A DNA stretch of 64,000 bases from Burkholderia contaminans. GTDB lineage: Bacteria; Pseudomonadota; Gammaproteobacteria; Burkholderiales; Burkholderiaceae. Below, piece after piece: positions 29,023 to 38,219 of the stretch; the first letter of the stretch is position 1, and each line of letters starts with the position of its first letter. The DNA lies in the NCBI RefSeq assembly GCF_029633825.1, contig NZ_CP090645.1:98812-162811 (forward strand), in the 5' to 3' direction. Made by a program: the position numbers and the translations under genes. The notes beneath the pieces are model-generated. The model was not told the DNA's origin and ran no database searches. It was given only the letters and a program-made list of their open reading frames with translations.

Positions 29023-29223
29023 TCATCGCGGAGGACAGTTCGGTGGTTTGACGTGAAGGTTTTGGCAGGGATACGACGTTGGCAACCTGATGGCCCCCTG
29101 CCTCGTCGACTCATCGCCGGGGGCTTCCGAAGTCCGGGGCACCAGACTCGTACAGCCAGACAAGACGAGTAATGCAGCAAAAGTCACCGTAGTAAAACCT
29201 GCCACGCGACCGAATGGATTCAC
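29023..29223 (-). CDS. Possible small lipoprotein
   Basis: 66 residues from GTG 29223 with GGGAG 6 bases upstream. The N-terminus has a signal peptide ending in the lipobox LVLSGC (VTFAALLVLSGCTSLVP), and the remainder is short and polar. It lies downstream of the DUF4148-type gene on the same strand. The good ribosome site and lipobox support a real gene; no family is recognised. Confidence 0.5.
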   Translation of the reverse strand: MNPFGRVAGFTTVTFAALLVLSGCTSLVPRTSEAPGDESTRQGAIRLPTSYPCQNLHVKPPNCPPR

Positions 29224-29340
29224 GTTGGGCTCCCAAAGACAGGCGATCTCGACACATCCGCGTCAGGCACGTCAAAGGGTAAGAGGCGGCGAACAGCAAC
29301 AAGGCTCCGCGCTACCCGTCTCGACAGAGTGTGGAATTCG

Positions 29341-29673
29341 TCAATGCTGGGCTGCCCATTTCGATTCGGAAAGCTTATGGAGCTCCTTGTTGCGGGCGAT
29401 GGTTGCTGCGCTCGGCGGGTAGTCATGCTTCCTGATTGGCAACAGGCCATCGTGATAGGCCTGAATCAGTTCCTGCCGGACCTGCTCCCGGGTCTTGCCC
29501 TGCGAAGCAGGGTTCCCGGATTGGCTCACGGTCGGAGCCGGCGAGACAGCGGCAGTGTTCGATACGGGATTGCTGTTTTGAGCGACGTTGGGATAGTCGT
29601 GGCCGCTATCGGCGAAAGCGGACGTGGCAGCAGATGCGGCGACAACCATGGCAGCGACAATTCGAATATTCAT
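29341..29673 (-). CDS. Small exported DUF4148-type protein
   Basis: 110 residues from ATG 29673, chosen because GGAG is 7 bases upstream. A signal peptide (NIRIVAAMVVAASAATSAFA) precedes KTREQVRQELIQAYHDGLLP, the conserved helix of DUF4148 proteins common in Burkholderiaceae. Function unknown; relatives occur near stress and metal genes. Confidence 0.82.
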   Translation of the reverse strand: MNIRIVAAMVVAASAATSAFADSGHDYPNVAQNSNPVSNTAAVSPAPTVSQSGNPASQGKTREQVRQELIQAYHDGLLPIRKHDYPPSAATIARNKELHKLSESKWAAQH

Positions 29674-29831
29674 GTTTTCTCTCCGTTGCGAAACGTGGAG
29701 CCTCCATATGCGACTCCAATGAGACACATTCTGGAGAGGTGGCTCTGATTGAGCCGTGACGTGAAAATGATCTTTTGGTCACGCGGCGTTCATCTCCGAT
29801 CGCACCACTCGAAGACGCGAAACCCGCGTAC

Positions 29832-29862
29832 AAAAAAAGAGCCCGGCCAATCAGCCGGGCTT
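29832..29862 (-). terminator. Terminator behind copD
   Basis: On the minus strand AGCCCGGC, a short loop and GCCGGGCT are followed by a run of seven T. It lies about 80 bases beyond the copD stop and would end the reverse copper operon. Confidence 0.82.
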
Positions 29863-29942
29863 GCAAGGGATGGTCGCCGCACGAGAACAACGAATCTGCG
29901 TGGGCGAACCACCCGCGTGGACGGACGATGACGGCGTGTCGA

Positions 29943-30884
29943 TTACGTTGTGCCTGGCAGCGGACTCGAGACGAGCACGGCGGCCACCATCAGCACGCCG
30001 ACCAGTACGAGAGACTCCACATGCAGCACCATGCCAAATCGGCGAAGCGGCCCGCTCGGCACGGCCTTCGACGGATTTTTCAGCGTCGACAGAAGCGTCG
30101 GCATCTCGAAGAAACGATTGTGTCCGCCGAGTGCCGCGGCAACCAGTACGAGCGCAAGTTTGAGCATGAGCACTTGCCCGTAAGTCGACCCCAACAGATT
30201 GGCAGGAACATTGACTCCTCTCCAACCGTTGTACGCGCCGGTGCTGAACAGAACAATCAATGCATAGGTCGATGTGTCGGACAGCGACTGCACGAACGAC
30301 GCGCTGGTGAGTCGTTCATTCCCAGGCGCATCGAGCAGGCGCGGCATCACGACATAGGTCGTCACCAGTACAAGCCCGACCCACGCACTAATGGCAAGCA
30401 GATGCAGCCAATCCGCCCAGACAGGCAGACTGAACAGTCCCGCATCGACAGGATGCCCACCGTTACTGCGCGCAAGCGCGACGCCAGCCAACGCCACCCA
30501 TATCGCGAACGGGAAGCGGGCTTCGTTTCCTGACCTCACGAATGACAGTACGGCAATACCGAGCGTAAGAAACGCGCCAACCAACCACGCATGTCCAAAA
30601 CCGGTTCCCGCAAGCATCGACCACACGGCCGGCCCGGCCTCCGATAGCGTTGAGTCGCTCATCAGTGCGCAATGCGCCCAGAACGAGAGCGTGCTCGCCA
30701 GCAACGAGACGATGGACGCTAGTCGAAGCGTGACGATAAGCCGCCGGCCGACCCGCTCCTGCCAGGTCGACTCGCCACGCGCAAGCCATTGGCCACTGAG
30801 CAGCGCACCGACGACGACGGCGAAACCGACGTTCTGAATGGCCACCGACACGAGTCGCAGGATGCCGAGGAACCCTTCGTTCAT
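29943..30884 (-). CDS. copD: Copper-resistance membrane protein CopD
   Basis: About 313 residues from ATG 30884, which shares a base with the copC stop (TGATG). Eight or so hydrophobic helices are visible, with conserved His positions (LSFWAHCALM, GTGFGHAWLVG, VWADWLHLLAISAWVGLVL). CopD is an inner-membrane protein thought to move copper together with periplasmic CopC. Last gene of the reverse operon, followed by a terminator. Confidence 0.9.
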   Translation of the reverse strand: MNEGFLGILRLVSVAIQNVGFAVVVGALLSGQWLARGESTWQERVGRRLIVTLRLASIVSLLASTLSFWAHCALMSDSTLSEAGPAVWSMLAGTGFGHAWLVGAFLTLGIAVLSFVRSGNEARFPFAIWVALAGVALARSNGGHPVDAGLFSLPVWADWLHLLAISAWVGLVLVTTYVVMPRLLDAPGNERLTSASFVQSLSDTSTYALIVLFSTGAYNGWRGVNVPANLLGSTYGQVLMLKLALVLVAAALGGHNRFFEMPTLLSTLKNPSKAVPSGPLRRFGMVLHVESLVLVGVLMVAAVLVSSPLPGTT

Positions 30885-31258
30885 CACTTCACCTTGAACG
30901 TGTAGGTGCCCTTGGTCTTGTGTGCGTCGGCTGTCATCACGGCCCACTGAACCGTGTACGTACCCGAAGCCAGCTTCGGCACCGCGACTGTCATGACACG
31001 CGGATTAGCTCCGTCGACCTTTGCCTTTTCCTTCGTGACGGCGGTGCCGCTCGCGTCGGATACCTTCACCGAACTGAATGTCGGCTCGAGGTCTTCGTTG
31101 AAGGTCAGACGCAAAACGTCCGGCGCTACATCGACCGTACTGCCTGATGGGGGTGCTGCGCTTTCCAGTTTGCCGTGCGCAAACGCCGCGGCGGGTGCGA
31201 GTGCGATAGCGCTGGCCGCGGCGAGGCCAGCAAACCGGCTGAATGTGAAAGTCTTCAT
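30884..31258 (-). CDS. copC: Periplasmic copper-binding protein CopC
   Basis: 124 residues: signal peptide ending AAAFA, then HGKLESAAPPSGSTVDVAPD with the N-terminal His that ligates Cu(II), and C-terminal MTADAHKTKGTYTFKVK with the second His region. Normal length for CopC. It binds copper in the periplasm. Translationally coupled to copD. Confidence 0.94.
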   Translation of the reverse strand: MKTFTFSRFAGLAAASAIALAPAAAFAHGKLESAAPPSGSTVDVAPDVLRLTFNEDLEPTFSSVKVSDASGTAVTKEKAKVDGANPRVMTVAVPKLASGTYTVQWAVMTADAHKTKGTYTFKVK

Positions 31259-31321
31259 GTTCTTGCTCGTCTCGAATGGTCAAGGCGGGGCCGCAGAACA
31301 GCCGCACCCCGCCGGATGTCC

Positions 31322-31669
31322 TCACTGCTTCTGCAGCTTCGTCACGGTAAGTGCGCCGTTCACTTCCTCGGCCACGAAATCAATCTTGTCGCCGACCTTG
31401 ACCTGCGAAAGCATCGCCGGGTCCTTGACCTTGAAGACCATCGTCATGGCTTCCATGCCAAGGTTTTCAAGCGGACCGTGCTTGATGGTCAGCTTGCCGT
31501 TGGCGGCGTCAACTTTCTTGATTTCGCCGTGCGACATGCTGTTTTTCGCGTCCTCGCTTTGCTTGGCGCCACCGCTCATGTCCATGTTGCTCATGTCGCC
31601 TGCTGCATACGCACCAGCGGAAACAACCAGTGCACAGCCCATCGCAATCGAAACAAGTGCTTTTTTCAT
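31322..31669 (-). CDS. CusF-like periplasmic copper-binding protein
   Basis: 115 residues: signal peptide (KKALVSIAMGCALVVSAGAYA), Met-rich linker (GDMSNMDMSGG), and a CusF fold with KLTIKHGPLENLGMEAMTMV. It is clearly related to the CusF at 13656-14006 but sits in the reverse operon between the multicopper oxidase and copC. It may carry Cu(I) to the oxidase or to CopC (inference). Confidence 0.92.
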   Translation of the reverse strand: MKKALVSIAMGCALVVSAGAYAAGDMSNMDMSGGAKQSEDAKNSMSHGEIKKVDAANGKLTIKHGPLENLGMEAMTMVFKVKDPAMLSQVKVGDKIDFVAEEVNGALTVTKLQKQ

Positions 31670-31736
31670 CGTGCATTTCTCCAGAGTTGAGTTGATGAAG
31701 CGGATGGCCGGGTCACGCCCGACCTTGTTATGTTGT

Positions 31737-33032
31737 TCAGCTGTCCGGCAGTTCGCCGGTGTATTCGTAAGCTACGGTTCCCTTCGGGTGCTTGAACCAA
31801 CCCGGGTCGCGGTAATCGTTTCGGCCGAGCCCCTCACGCACCTTCACGACCGTGAACATGCCGCCCATTTCCAGCGGCCCGAACGGTCCCGTGCCCGTCA
31901 TCATCGGCAAGGTGTTGTCGGGCAACGGCATCTCCATCTCGCCCATCGCACCGCCCGTGCTACCCATCGCCATGTAGTCCGGCACCAGCTTGTTGATGCG
32001 CTTCGCGAGGTCTTTCTGCGGGACGCCGATGAGATTGGGTACCTGGTGTCCCATCGCGTTCATCGTGTGGTGCGACTTGTGACAATGGAATGCCCAGTCA
32101 CCGGGACGATTCGCGGTGAATTCGATGGCGCGCATCTGCCCGACCGCCACATCGGCCGTAACTTCCGGCCAACGGGCCGACGGCGGAATCCAGCCGCCAT
32201 CCGTGCCCGTCACTTCGAAGTGGTAGCCATGCAGGTGAATCGGATGGTTCGTCATCGTCAAATTGCCGAAGCGGATGCGCACGCGGTCGCCCGCGCGTAC
32301 CGGCAGCGGGTCGATGCCCGGAAACACGCGCGAATTGAACGTCCACATGTTGAAGTCCGTCATCTCGTTGACGCGCGGCGTGTAGCTGCCAGGGTCGATG
32401 TCGTAGGCCGCCAGCAGAAACACGAAGTCACGGTCGACCGGCATCACGCTGCGGTCTTTCGGGTGCACGATGAACAGCCCCATCATCCCCATCGCCATCT
32501 GTACCATCTCGTCGGCATGCGGGTGATACATGAACGTGCCGTGCTTCTCGAGCTGGAACTCGTAGACGAAGGTCTTGCCGGGCGGGATGTGCGGTTGAGT
32601 AAGGCCGCCGACGCCATCCATGCCGTTCGGCAACAACATCCCGTGCCAGTGAACGGCGGTGTGCTCGGGCAGCCTGTTCGTCACAAAGATGCGAACCTTG
32701 TCGCCCTCGACGGCCTCGATGGTCGGGCCGGGCGATTGCCCGTTGTAACCCCAAAGATTCGCCTTCATGCCAGGCGCCATCTCGCGTACGACCGGTTCGG
32801 CCGTCAGGTGGAATTCCTTCCATCCGTTTTTCATCCGCCACGGCAGCGTCCAGCCGTTCAGCGTCGTGACCGGCGTATACGGGCGGCCGTTCGGCGGCAC
32901 GAGAGGGGGTTGCGTGGTGGCTTTCGCCATGGTCGGCGCTTCGGGCAACGACGCGGCACCAGCCTTGCTGACCAGGGCCGCGCCCACCAGCGCTGCACCC
33001 GAGCCGTTGAGAAATTGTCGACGGGACACCAT
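31737..33032 (-). CDS. Multicopper oxidase (second)
   Basis: 431 residues with a twin-arginine signal (VSRRQFLNGSGAALVG). The ligand blocks HWHG, YHPHAD, HPIHLHGYHF and FHCHKSHHTMNAMGH are present, so all type 1, 2 and 3 copper sites look complete. The C-terminus is Met-rich (GAMGEMEMPLPDNTLPMM). It is a different subfamily from the oxidase at 27404-28948. Likely periplasmic Cu(I) oxidation, taking the place PcoA/CopA occupies in classical cop operons. Confidence 0.92.
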   Translation of the reverse strand: MVSRRQFLNGSGAALVGAALVSKAGAASLPEAPTMAKATTQPPLVPPNGRPYTPVTTLNGWTLPWRMKNGWKEFHLTAEPVVREMAPGMKANLWGYNGQSPGPTIEAVEGDKVRIFVTNRLPEHTAVHWHGMLLPNGMDGVGGLTQPHIPPGKTFVYEFQLEKHGTFMYHPHADEMVQMAMGMMGLFIVHPKDRSVMPVDRDFVFLLAAYDIDPGSYTPRVNEMTDFNMWTFNSRVFPGIDPLPVRAGDRVRIRFGNLTMTNHPIHLHGYHFEVTGTDGGWIPPSARWPEVTADVAVGQMRAIEFTANRPGDWAFHCHKSHHTMNAMGHQVPNLIGVPQKDLAKRINKLVPDYMAMGSTGGAMGEMEMPLPDNTLPMMTGTGPFGPLEMGGMFTVVKVREGLGRNDYRDPGWFKHPKGTVAYEYTGELPDS

Positions 33033-33033
33033 G

Positions 33034-34539
33034 TTATTTACCTTCCGAATCCATTGCCGGCGCCGATTGCGCCGCGGGAGCTGACGTCGATTGAAGCGCG
33101 GGCTGCGTGCTGTTGGGAGCGCTCATGACTACCGGTCGTTGCGGCGCCGGCTCTTTCGAATCCTGCTTGTCGCCGGCCTGCGGCAGACGGCCACCAACCG
33201 CCTGTTGGAGGTCCGTTTCCGCCAGCCAGTAGTCCTTCAATGCATCGATGTAGCTGTTGACTGCGCCGACCTGCTCCCGCGAATCGGCGAGCAACTCAAA
33301 GACGCTGGCGAGCATGCCGTTGTACCGAAGCAGAAGTTCGTCCGAGATGGTCTTGCGAATGGGCACGACCTCGTCGCGATAGTGCTTCGCAACGTCGTAG
33401 CTGGTGACGTAGGCCGAGTACGATTCGCGCACTTCGGAACGTGCATCAATCGCCGTCTGGGCAAGCTGGTTCGCCGAACGCATGTAAGTCGCTTCGGCCC
33501 GGGCGACCTTGGCGCTTCCGAAATCGAAAATCGGAATCTCGACGCTGATTTCGTAGCCGTGCTCGTGACCCTTGTCGGTCTCGTAGTTGTTCTGGTAACC
33601 GACGTCGAGCGCGTTGATGAACCGCGTGGCCTTGCTGAGCCCCATAGAAGACGCAACGCTTTGGGTCTGCAGCTTCGCCGCCTGGATGTCGAGGCGGTTC
33701 TGCATCGCATAGCTTTCCAGGTCGTTGAGGTCGGGCCTTTGCTTCGGCAGGTCGGGCAGACGGTCCGGGAGTGTGTATTGCGTACCCGCGCCCCACAGCC
33801 CCATGATTCGCGTCAGCTTTTCGCGTGCGACCACGGCTTGCTGGTGCGTCTTGGCTGACTGCGCCACCGCGTCCGCATAGAACGCCTGCTCACGGGCGTA
33901 ATCGAGCTTGCTGAAGTTCCCGGCCTGACGCATGCGCGAAGCCAATTCCGCGCCGGCATCCGCCGAGTCTTTCACCTGTTCCGCGTACTTGGCCGCCTGC
34001 TCGGCGGCTACCGCGTTGACATACGCGCGGCGCGCCTCGGCCGCTATCTTGAGCATGGCGTCGGCGGTTTCGAGCTTCGTTTGCTCGAAGCGGCGCCCTT
34101 CGATATGCGCAGCGAACGGCAACGTCAGGATGCTGAGAACGTTCGCCGAGAACGTGCGGCCGATGTTCAGGTCGCCGTTGCCCGCGCGCGTCCGGCTGAA
34201 CGTGAATCCCGGATTCGGGAGGCGACCAGCCTGTACCAGGTCGGCTTCCGACAGCCCCAGTTCGGCATAGGAAACCTGAAGACCGCGGTTGTTCAGCAAC
34301 GCAACCTGGACAGCGTCGTCCATGCTGAGCGGCTTCGAGAGCAGTTCCTGCGTTCGTTTCGCCGCAGCGTCGCGGTCGGCGTCCGTCTTGACGATGACGG
34401 CGTCCTTGCCGAGCCGTTCCCTGGCAGTCGACGACACCGTATTGAACCCGCCGTCCTTGGAGAACGTCGTACACCCGGCGAGAAACACCAAGACGGCGAC
34501 TCCCGCCCCCATTCGAGTAGAAACGAATCGTCGCATCAT
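33034..34539 (-). CDS. TolC-family outer membrane lipoprotein
   Basis: 501 residues. The signal peptide ends in a lipobox (VLVFLAGCTTF). Two TolC repeats follow, with AELGLSEADLVQAGRLPNPG and FDFGSAKVARAEATYMRSAN. The C-terminus is a Ser/Pro/Ala-rich tail. It lies 1 base from the oxidase gene and overlaps the upstream small gene by 4 bases. Since cusC is interrupted, this intact channel could serve the CusBA pump; that is inference. Confidence 0.9.
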   Translation of the reverse strand: MMRRFVSTRMGAGVAVLVFLAGCTTFSKDGGFNTVSSTARERLGKDAVIVKTDADRDAAAKRTQELLSKPLSMDDAVQVALLNNRGLQVSYAELGLSEADLVQAGRLPNPGFTFSRTRAGNGDLNIGRTFSANVLSILTLPFAAHIEGRRFEQTKLETADAMLKIAAEARRAYVNAVAAEQAAKYAEQVKDSADAGAELASRMRQAGNFSKLDYAREQAFYADAVAQSAKTHQQAVVAREKLTRIMGLWGAGTQYTLPDRLPDLPKQRPDLNDLESYAMQNRLDIQAAKLQTQSVASSMGLSKATRFINALDVGYQNNYETDKGHEHGYEISVEIPIFDFGSAKVARAEATYMRSANQLAQTAIDARSEVRESYSAYVTSYDVAKHYRDEVVPIRKTISDELLLRYNGMLASVFELLADSREQVGAVNSYIDALKDYWLAETDLQQAVGGRLPQAGDKQDSKEPAPQRPVVMSAPNSTQPALQSTSAPAAQSAPAMDSEGK

Positions 34540-34835
34540 TTGGCGGGTTCCCCGTGCAACGAGTGGTTCGAATGGTTGTTGTTGGCCGGCTGGCTCGGCG
34601 TGCCACCGTGCTTCATGCCGCCCATAGACGGTTTGCCCTGGACAGCCTGATTCAGTTGCTGCCAGGTCGGGTTATCCGCGTCGCTATAGGGGCGATATCC
34701 CTCGAGGGCAGACGGGACGGTCACCGCCGGCACGGAGGCCGCTGCGTCGGTCGGGTCGGGAATTGTTGTCGTGGCGTGCACAAGCGCCGGCAAAGTAGCC
34801 GCCGCGCTCAGTAGCGCTGCAGTGATCAATCGCAT
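34536..34835 (-). CDS. Small exported protein with Met/His tail
   Basis: 99 residues with a signal peptide (MRLITAALLSAAATLPALVH). The middle (YRPYSDADNPTWQQLNQAVQ) is conserved-looking and the end is rich in His, Met and Asn (MGGMKHGGTPSQ, NNNHSNHSLHGE). Its stop overlaps the start of the TolC gene, so it is co-translated with it. Likely metal-binding; no named family recognised. Confidence 0.72.
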   Translation of the reverse strand: MRLITAALLSAAATLPALVHATTTIPDPTDAAASVPAVTVPSALEGYRPYSDADNPTWQQLNQAVQGKPSMGGMKHGGTPSQPANNNHSNHSLHGEPAK

Positions 34836-34923
34836 ACGTTTTCTCGTCGTGAGTCACCTGGCGGGTCCACGCAGAACCGCCAGTACGGATGGCACATCGC
34901 AGGTCATTGACCGCGATGGAGAA

Positions 34924-35325
34924 CTAGACGAGAAGGCAGCGAGGAGGGCGTTCGATGCCGTCGGTCAGGAACGACACGACACCGGCGGAAGACGGCAGGG
35001 GAATGGCGACGCGGGTAGCGTCCGTGGATACGGCAACGACCGGTACGGCTGGCAGTCCTGTACCGAAGCAGCAGGATGCGCATGTCGAGCACGAATGCGC
35101 GTGGTGGGCGTTACCGTGGTAATGATGGGGATGGTCGTCGTCAGCGAACGCCACGCCATGCATTTCATGGTGGTGCTCTGACGCGGCCTGCTCCGCATGC
35201 TGGGTTGCCCCTTCTCCCGCGTCTGCATGCGCGGCAACACATTTCATCGAGATAGCCGCGAACGACTGAACCGGAAGGCTCAGTGCCAGCAACACAACGA
35301 TGAAAAGTTTGCGCCAATACGACAT
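34924..35325 (-). CDS. His/Cys-rich exported protein (DUF2946/CopL-like)
   Basis: 133 residues from the ATG at 35325 (SYWRKLFIVVLLALSLPVQS is the signal). The mature part has dense His (SEHHHEMHGVAFADDDHPHH) and a Cys block (SCSTCASCCFGTG) typical of DUF2946/CopL-like proteins in copper clusters. First gene of the reverse operon, facing copR. It would bind copper in the periplasm. Confidence 0.78.
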   Translation of the reverse strand: MSYWRKLFIVVLLALSLPVQSFAAISMKCVAAHADAGEGATQHAEQAASEHHHEMHGVAFADDDHPHHYHGNAHHAHSCSTCASCCFGTGLPAVPVVAVSTDATRVAIPLPSSAGVVSFLTDGIERPPRCLLV

Positions 35326-35463
35326 GGGAGCGGAGTCTAGCACGCAGTGATAAAGGCTGTAAGTTCGAGAACGTGTCAGGGTGTAACCGATCGCTGTTTC
35401 GCTACGCGGTCACGACATTCGAGTTCAGCTTATCGTCGGATGGGTGACGACGGCGTGACCACA

Positions 35464-35482
35464 AAATGACCAAAATTTCATT
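35464..35482. promoter_or_regulatory. Candidate CopR box in the divergent copR/cop intergenic region
   Basis: AATGA (35465-35469) and TCATT (35478-35482) form an inverted repeat with 8 bases between, resembling the ATGAC...GTCAT boxes bound by CopR/CusR regulators. Further TGTCAT and CGTCAT copies lie at about 35573-35590 near copR. Nothing else is evident in the 343-base gap 35326-35668. Confidence 0.4.
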
Positions 35483-35668
35483 GGCGGTCCCGGATTGGGG
35501 CGTGCCGAACGCTCCGGCAGTCGTTGGCACGAGGTGCCGATGCGGTACGCTTGGGGCGTTTCATGAAAAATCTGTCATGTAGCCGTCATTTTTCACTCAT
35601 CCGGGCCGCCGTATGCTCCAAGCAGCACATTGACCGCGCGCATTCCCCGACAGCCATACGACATAGCC

Positions 35669-36340
35669 ATGCGGATACTCATAGTCGAAGACGAACCGAA
35701 AATGGCGTCATATCTCCGCAAGGGGTTGATGGAAGCGAGCTACACGGTCGACGTCGCCGAAAACGGAAAGGACGGCCTGTTTCTCGCGCTGCACGAGAAC
35801 TTCGACCTCATCGTGCTCGACGTCATGCTGCCGGAACTAGATGGTTTCGAGGTGCTCAAGCGCCTGCGGGAGCAGAAACAAACACCCGTGCTGCTGTTGA
35901 CTGCCCGGGAGGCAGTCGAGGACAAGGTGGCCGGCCTTGAGCTGGGTGCCGACGACTATCTGCCTAAACCCTTTGCGTATGCCGAGTTCCTCGCCCGCAT
36001 CCGGTCACTACTGCGGCGTTCACCACGGAATGCGCGGGACATGCTGCTCATTGCCGACCTCGAGGTTGACCTCATCAAACGGCGGGTGCGGCGTGGCGAC
36101 ACCCGAATCGACCTGACCGCACAGGAGTTCGCGCTGTTGCAGCTCCTTGCCGAACGCGAAGGCGAGGTGCTCACACGGACATTCATCACCTCCCAGATTT
36201 GGGACATGAATTTCGATAGCGACACGAACGTGGTCGATGCGGCCGTCAAGCGCTTGCGGGCAAAAATCGACAACTCGTTCGACAAGAAGCTCATCCATAC
36301 AATTCGTGGCATGGGCTACGTGCTCGAGGACCGCTCGTGA
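35669..36340 (+). CDS. copR: Heavy-metal response regulator CopR
   Basis: 223 residues, OmpR/PhoB type. The receiver domain starts [20 protein letters not shown] with phospho-acceptor Asp in [17 protein letters not shown] and Lys in DDYLPKPF. The winged-helix output domain has [20 protein letters not shown] and [14 protein letters not shown]. This pattern is typical of CopR/CusR/IrlR. It overlaps copS by 4 bases and is divergent from the reverse operon, which it probably controls. Confidence 0.93.
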   Translation: MRILIVEDEPKMASYLRKGLMEASYTVDVAENGKDGLFLALHENFDLIVLDVMLPELDGFEVLKRLREQKQTPVLLLTAREAVEDKVAGLELGADDYLPKPFAYAEFLARIRSLLRRSPRNARDMLLIADLEVDLIKRRVRRGDTRIDLTAQEFALLQLLAEREGEVLTRTFITSQIWDMNFDSDTNVVDAAVKRLRAKIDNSFDKKLIHTIRGMGYVLEDRS

Positions 36341-37758
36341 CGGTCCGGACCGACGCTCGCGCGTCGTATTCGCTGCTCAGGCGATTGACGCTCGCGTTTG
36401 CCCTCGCTGCCGGTCTGGTGTTCGCACTGACCGGAGCCTATCTCTACAGGTCGCTCTCCGCTGAGTTGCAACGACGCGATGACATCGAAATCAGCGGCAA
36501 GCTGAGCCAGTTCCTGCAGTTGGTTCGCCTGAGCGGTTCGACGAGCGTGGTTCGAGCAAACCCTGCGGGCTTTCATGAGGTGTTGCTGTCCCATCCGGGG
36601 GTGTATCTCGGCATCTACGACGGACAAAATGAGCCGTTGGTCGAACACACCGACAAACCTGGCAGAACATTGAAGGGTCTCGTCACAGAGACCCACCCCA
36701 TCGGCAAGCCGTACGCCTGCTCGCCAGAGGGTATCGGACTTTCCCGGTGCATCGTTGCTGATGAGAGGCTGCCTTCCGGTGAACTCGTACACGTGTCACT
36801 GGTTCGAACGGCAGCCGACCGGCAATCGCTGCTCGAAAGCTATCGGGTAGATATCTGGTTTGCCGTAGCCGTCGGTGCCATCCTCGTCGGTGCGCTCGGC
36901 TACGCCGTTGCCCGTCGCGGACTTTGTCCCGTCAAAAGCATTGGCCGCCAGACGTCGACCATCGAGGCTCACAATCTGAACGAGCGCCTCGATATTCGTG
37001 GTGGACCTGTCGAGCTTCGAGAGCTGGCCGTCTCTGTCAATCGCATGCTGGACCGTCTCGAGCGCGCATTCGTGCGCCTTTCGCAATTCTCATCGGATCT
37101 CGCACACGACATGCGCACGCCGCTGGCGAACATCATCAGCTCATCGCAAATCACGCTGTCGCGCGCGAGGACGGCCGACGAATACGAGGCACTCATCGAT
37201 TCGAACATCGAGGAATGCGAGCGCCTGCAGCGAATGATTGAGAACATGCTGTTCCTCGCGCGAACGGACAATGCCCAACTGCATCTCAAGGCGGTCGAAC
37301 TGGACGCGGGTAACGAACTGCGCAGGCTGGCGTCGTACTTTCAGGGTCTTGCTGAAGACGCCGGGGTCCACATCGACGTGAAAGGGAACGCACCCGTTTT
37401 CGCCGACGCAACCTTGTTCAGACGAGCAGTCAGCAACTTGACATCGAATGCGCTCGACCATGCGAGACCAGGCTCGACCATTGAGCTGGCCGTGTCGGCG
37501 ACTCAGAAATACTCCGTCGTCAGCGTAACAAACCAGGGGCCAGCCATCCCGGTCGAACAGCTCGACAAAATCTTCGAGCGCTTCTACCGCGCCGACGCAT
37601 CGAGACATGGTGCCGCGAAAAACGCAGGGCTGGGATTAGCCATCGTCAAGTCGATCATGGAATTGCATCACGGAAAGGTTGATGTTGTGAGCGATGGCGT
37701 TCGTACCACCTTTACTCTTTATTTCCCGAGCGACGGTGCTGGACAAAATGCACGGTAA
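36337..37758 (+). CDS. copS: Heavy-metal sensor histidine kinase CopS
   Basis: 473 residues from GTG 36337, overlapping the copR stop. Two transmembrane helices (near residues 14-36 and 170-190) enclose a periplasmic sensor domain. HAMP, H-box ([16 protein letters not shown]), N-box ([10 protein letters not shown]) and G-box ([15 protein letters not shown]) follow. It senses periplasmic copper and phosphorylates CopR. Confidence 0.93.
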   Translation: MTVRTDARASYSLLRRLTLAFALAAGLVFALTGAYLYRSLSAELQRRDDIEISGKLSQFLQLVRLSGSTSVVRANPAGFHEVLLSHPGVYLGIYDGQNEPLVEHTDKPGRTLKGLVTETHPIGKPYACSPEGIGLSRCIVADERLPSGELVHVSLVRTAADRQSLLESYRVDIWFAVAVGAILVGALGYAVARRGLCPVKSIGRQTSTIEAHNLNERLDIRGGPVELRELAVSVNRMLDRLERAFVRLSQFSSDLAHDMRTPLANIISSSQITLSRARTADEYEALIDSNIEECERLQRMIENMLFLARTDNAQLHLKAVELDAGNELRRLASYFQGLAEDAGVHIDVKGNAPVFADATLFRRAVSNLTSNALDHARPGSTIELAVSATQKYSVVSVTNQGPAIPVEQLDKIFERFYRADASRHGAAKNAGLGLAIVKSIMELHHGKVDVVSDGVRTTFTLYFPSDGAGQNAR

Positions 37759-38019
37759 CGGTAAGCCTATCCGGATCATGCCAGCAGTGCGAGCGATATC
37801 CGAGATAGTCCTATCGCGATCCTGCGATCCGGGCAATGGCCGACGTCGCGCGGAACCAGATCGTTAAATCTGCCTGGCAGCTCGGACTCAGCCGAATACC
37901 ATGCCTTCCAGCTGGCCGGGTCCTTGACCTGGATCAATGAACCGTATCCACGACACCGCTTATCCGACGTTGAACTATCGGGACTACGTGGCGCCGGCTG
38001 TCGACGGATATTTGACGGT

Positions 38020-38140
38020 TGCCCGGTGAAACGGGCGGGCACACCCGACGAAGTTGCGAAAGTGGCCGCTCCGCTTATGGGCCCGATGGTGCGTGCACTA
38101 CCGGCAGCGACATCCTGACGGATGGAGGCGTGCCGCGTCC
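38020..38140 (+). pseudogene. Relic of a short-chain dehydrogenase/reductase C-terminus
   Basis: PVKRAGTPDEVAKVAAPLMGP reads in one frame and, after a shift near 38085, DGACTTGSDILTDGGVP in the next. Together they match the standard SDR ending (PVKRAGTPDEVA...FLMGPDGAYITGSDFLMDGGV). No start or Rossmann motif remains. It lies between copS and the IS5 insertion. Nothing else in 37759-38219 could be identified. Confidence 0.6.
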
Positions 38141-38219
38141 TATTGGTTCGGACCGCTGGCACCGCGATAGTGTTTCGAAGGGCGGTTTCTACCTCGTTCA
38201 GCGACATTCGGAAGCTAGG

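Noticed and set aside
30954..33128. 724-codon forward frame
   Set aside because: Antisense to copC, the CusF-like gene and the multicopper oxidase.
37776..38207. Minus-strand frame containing QVKDPASWKAWYSAESELPG
   Set aside because: The segment looks protein-like and could be a gene scrap, but I could not assign a family and the rest of the frame overlaps the SDR relic on the other strand.
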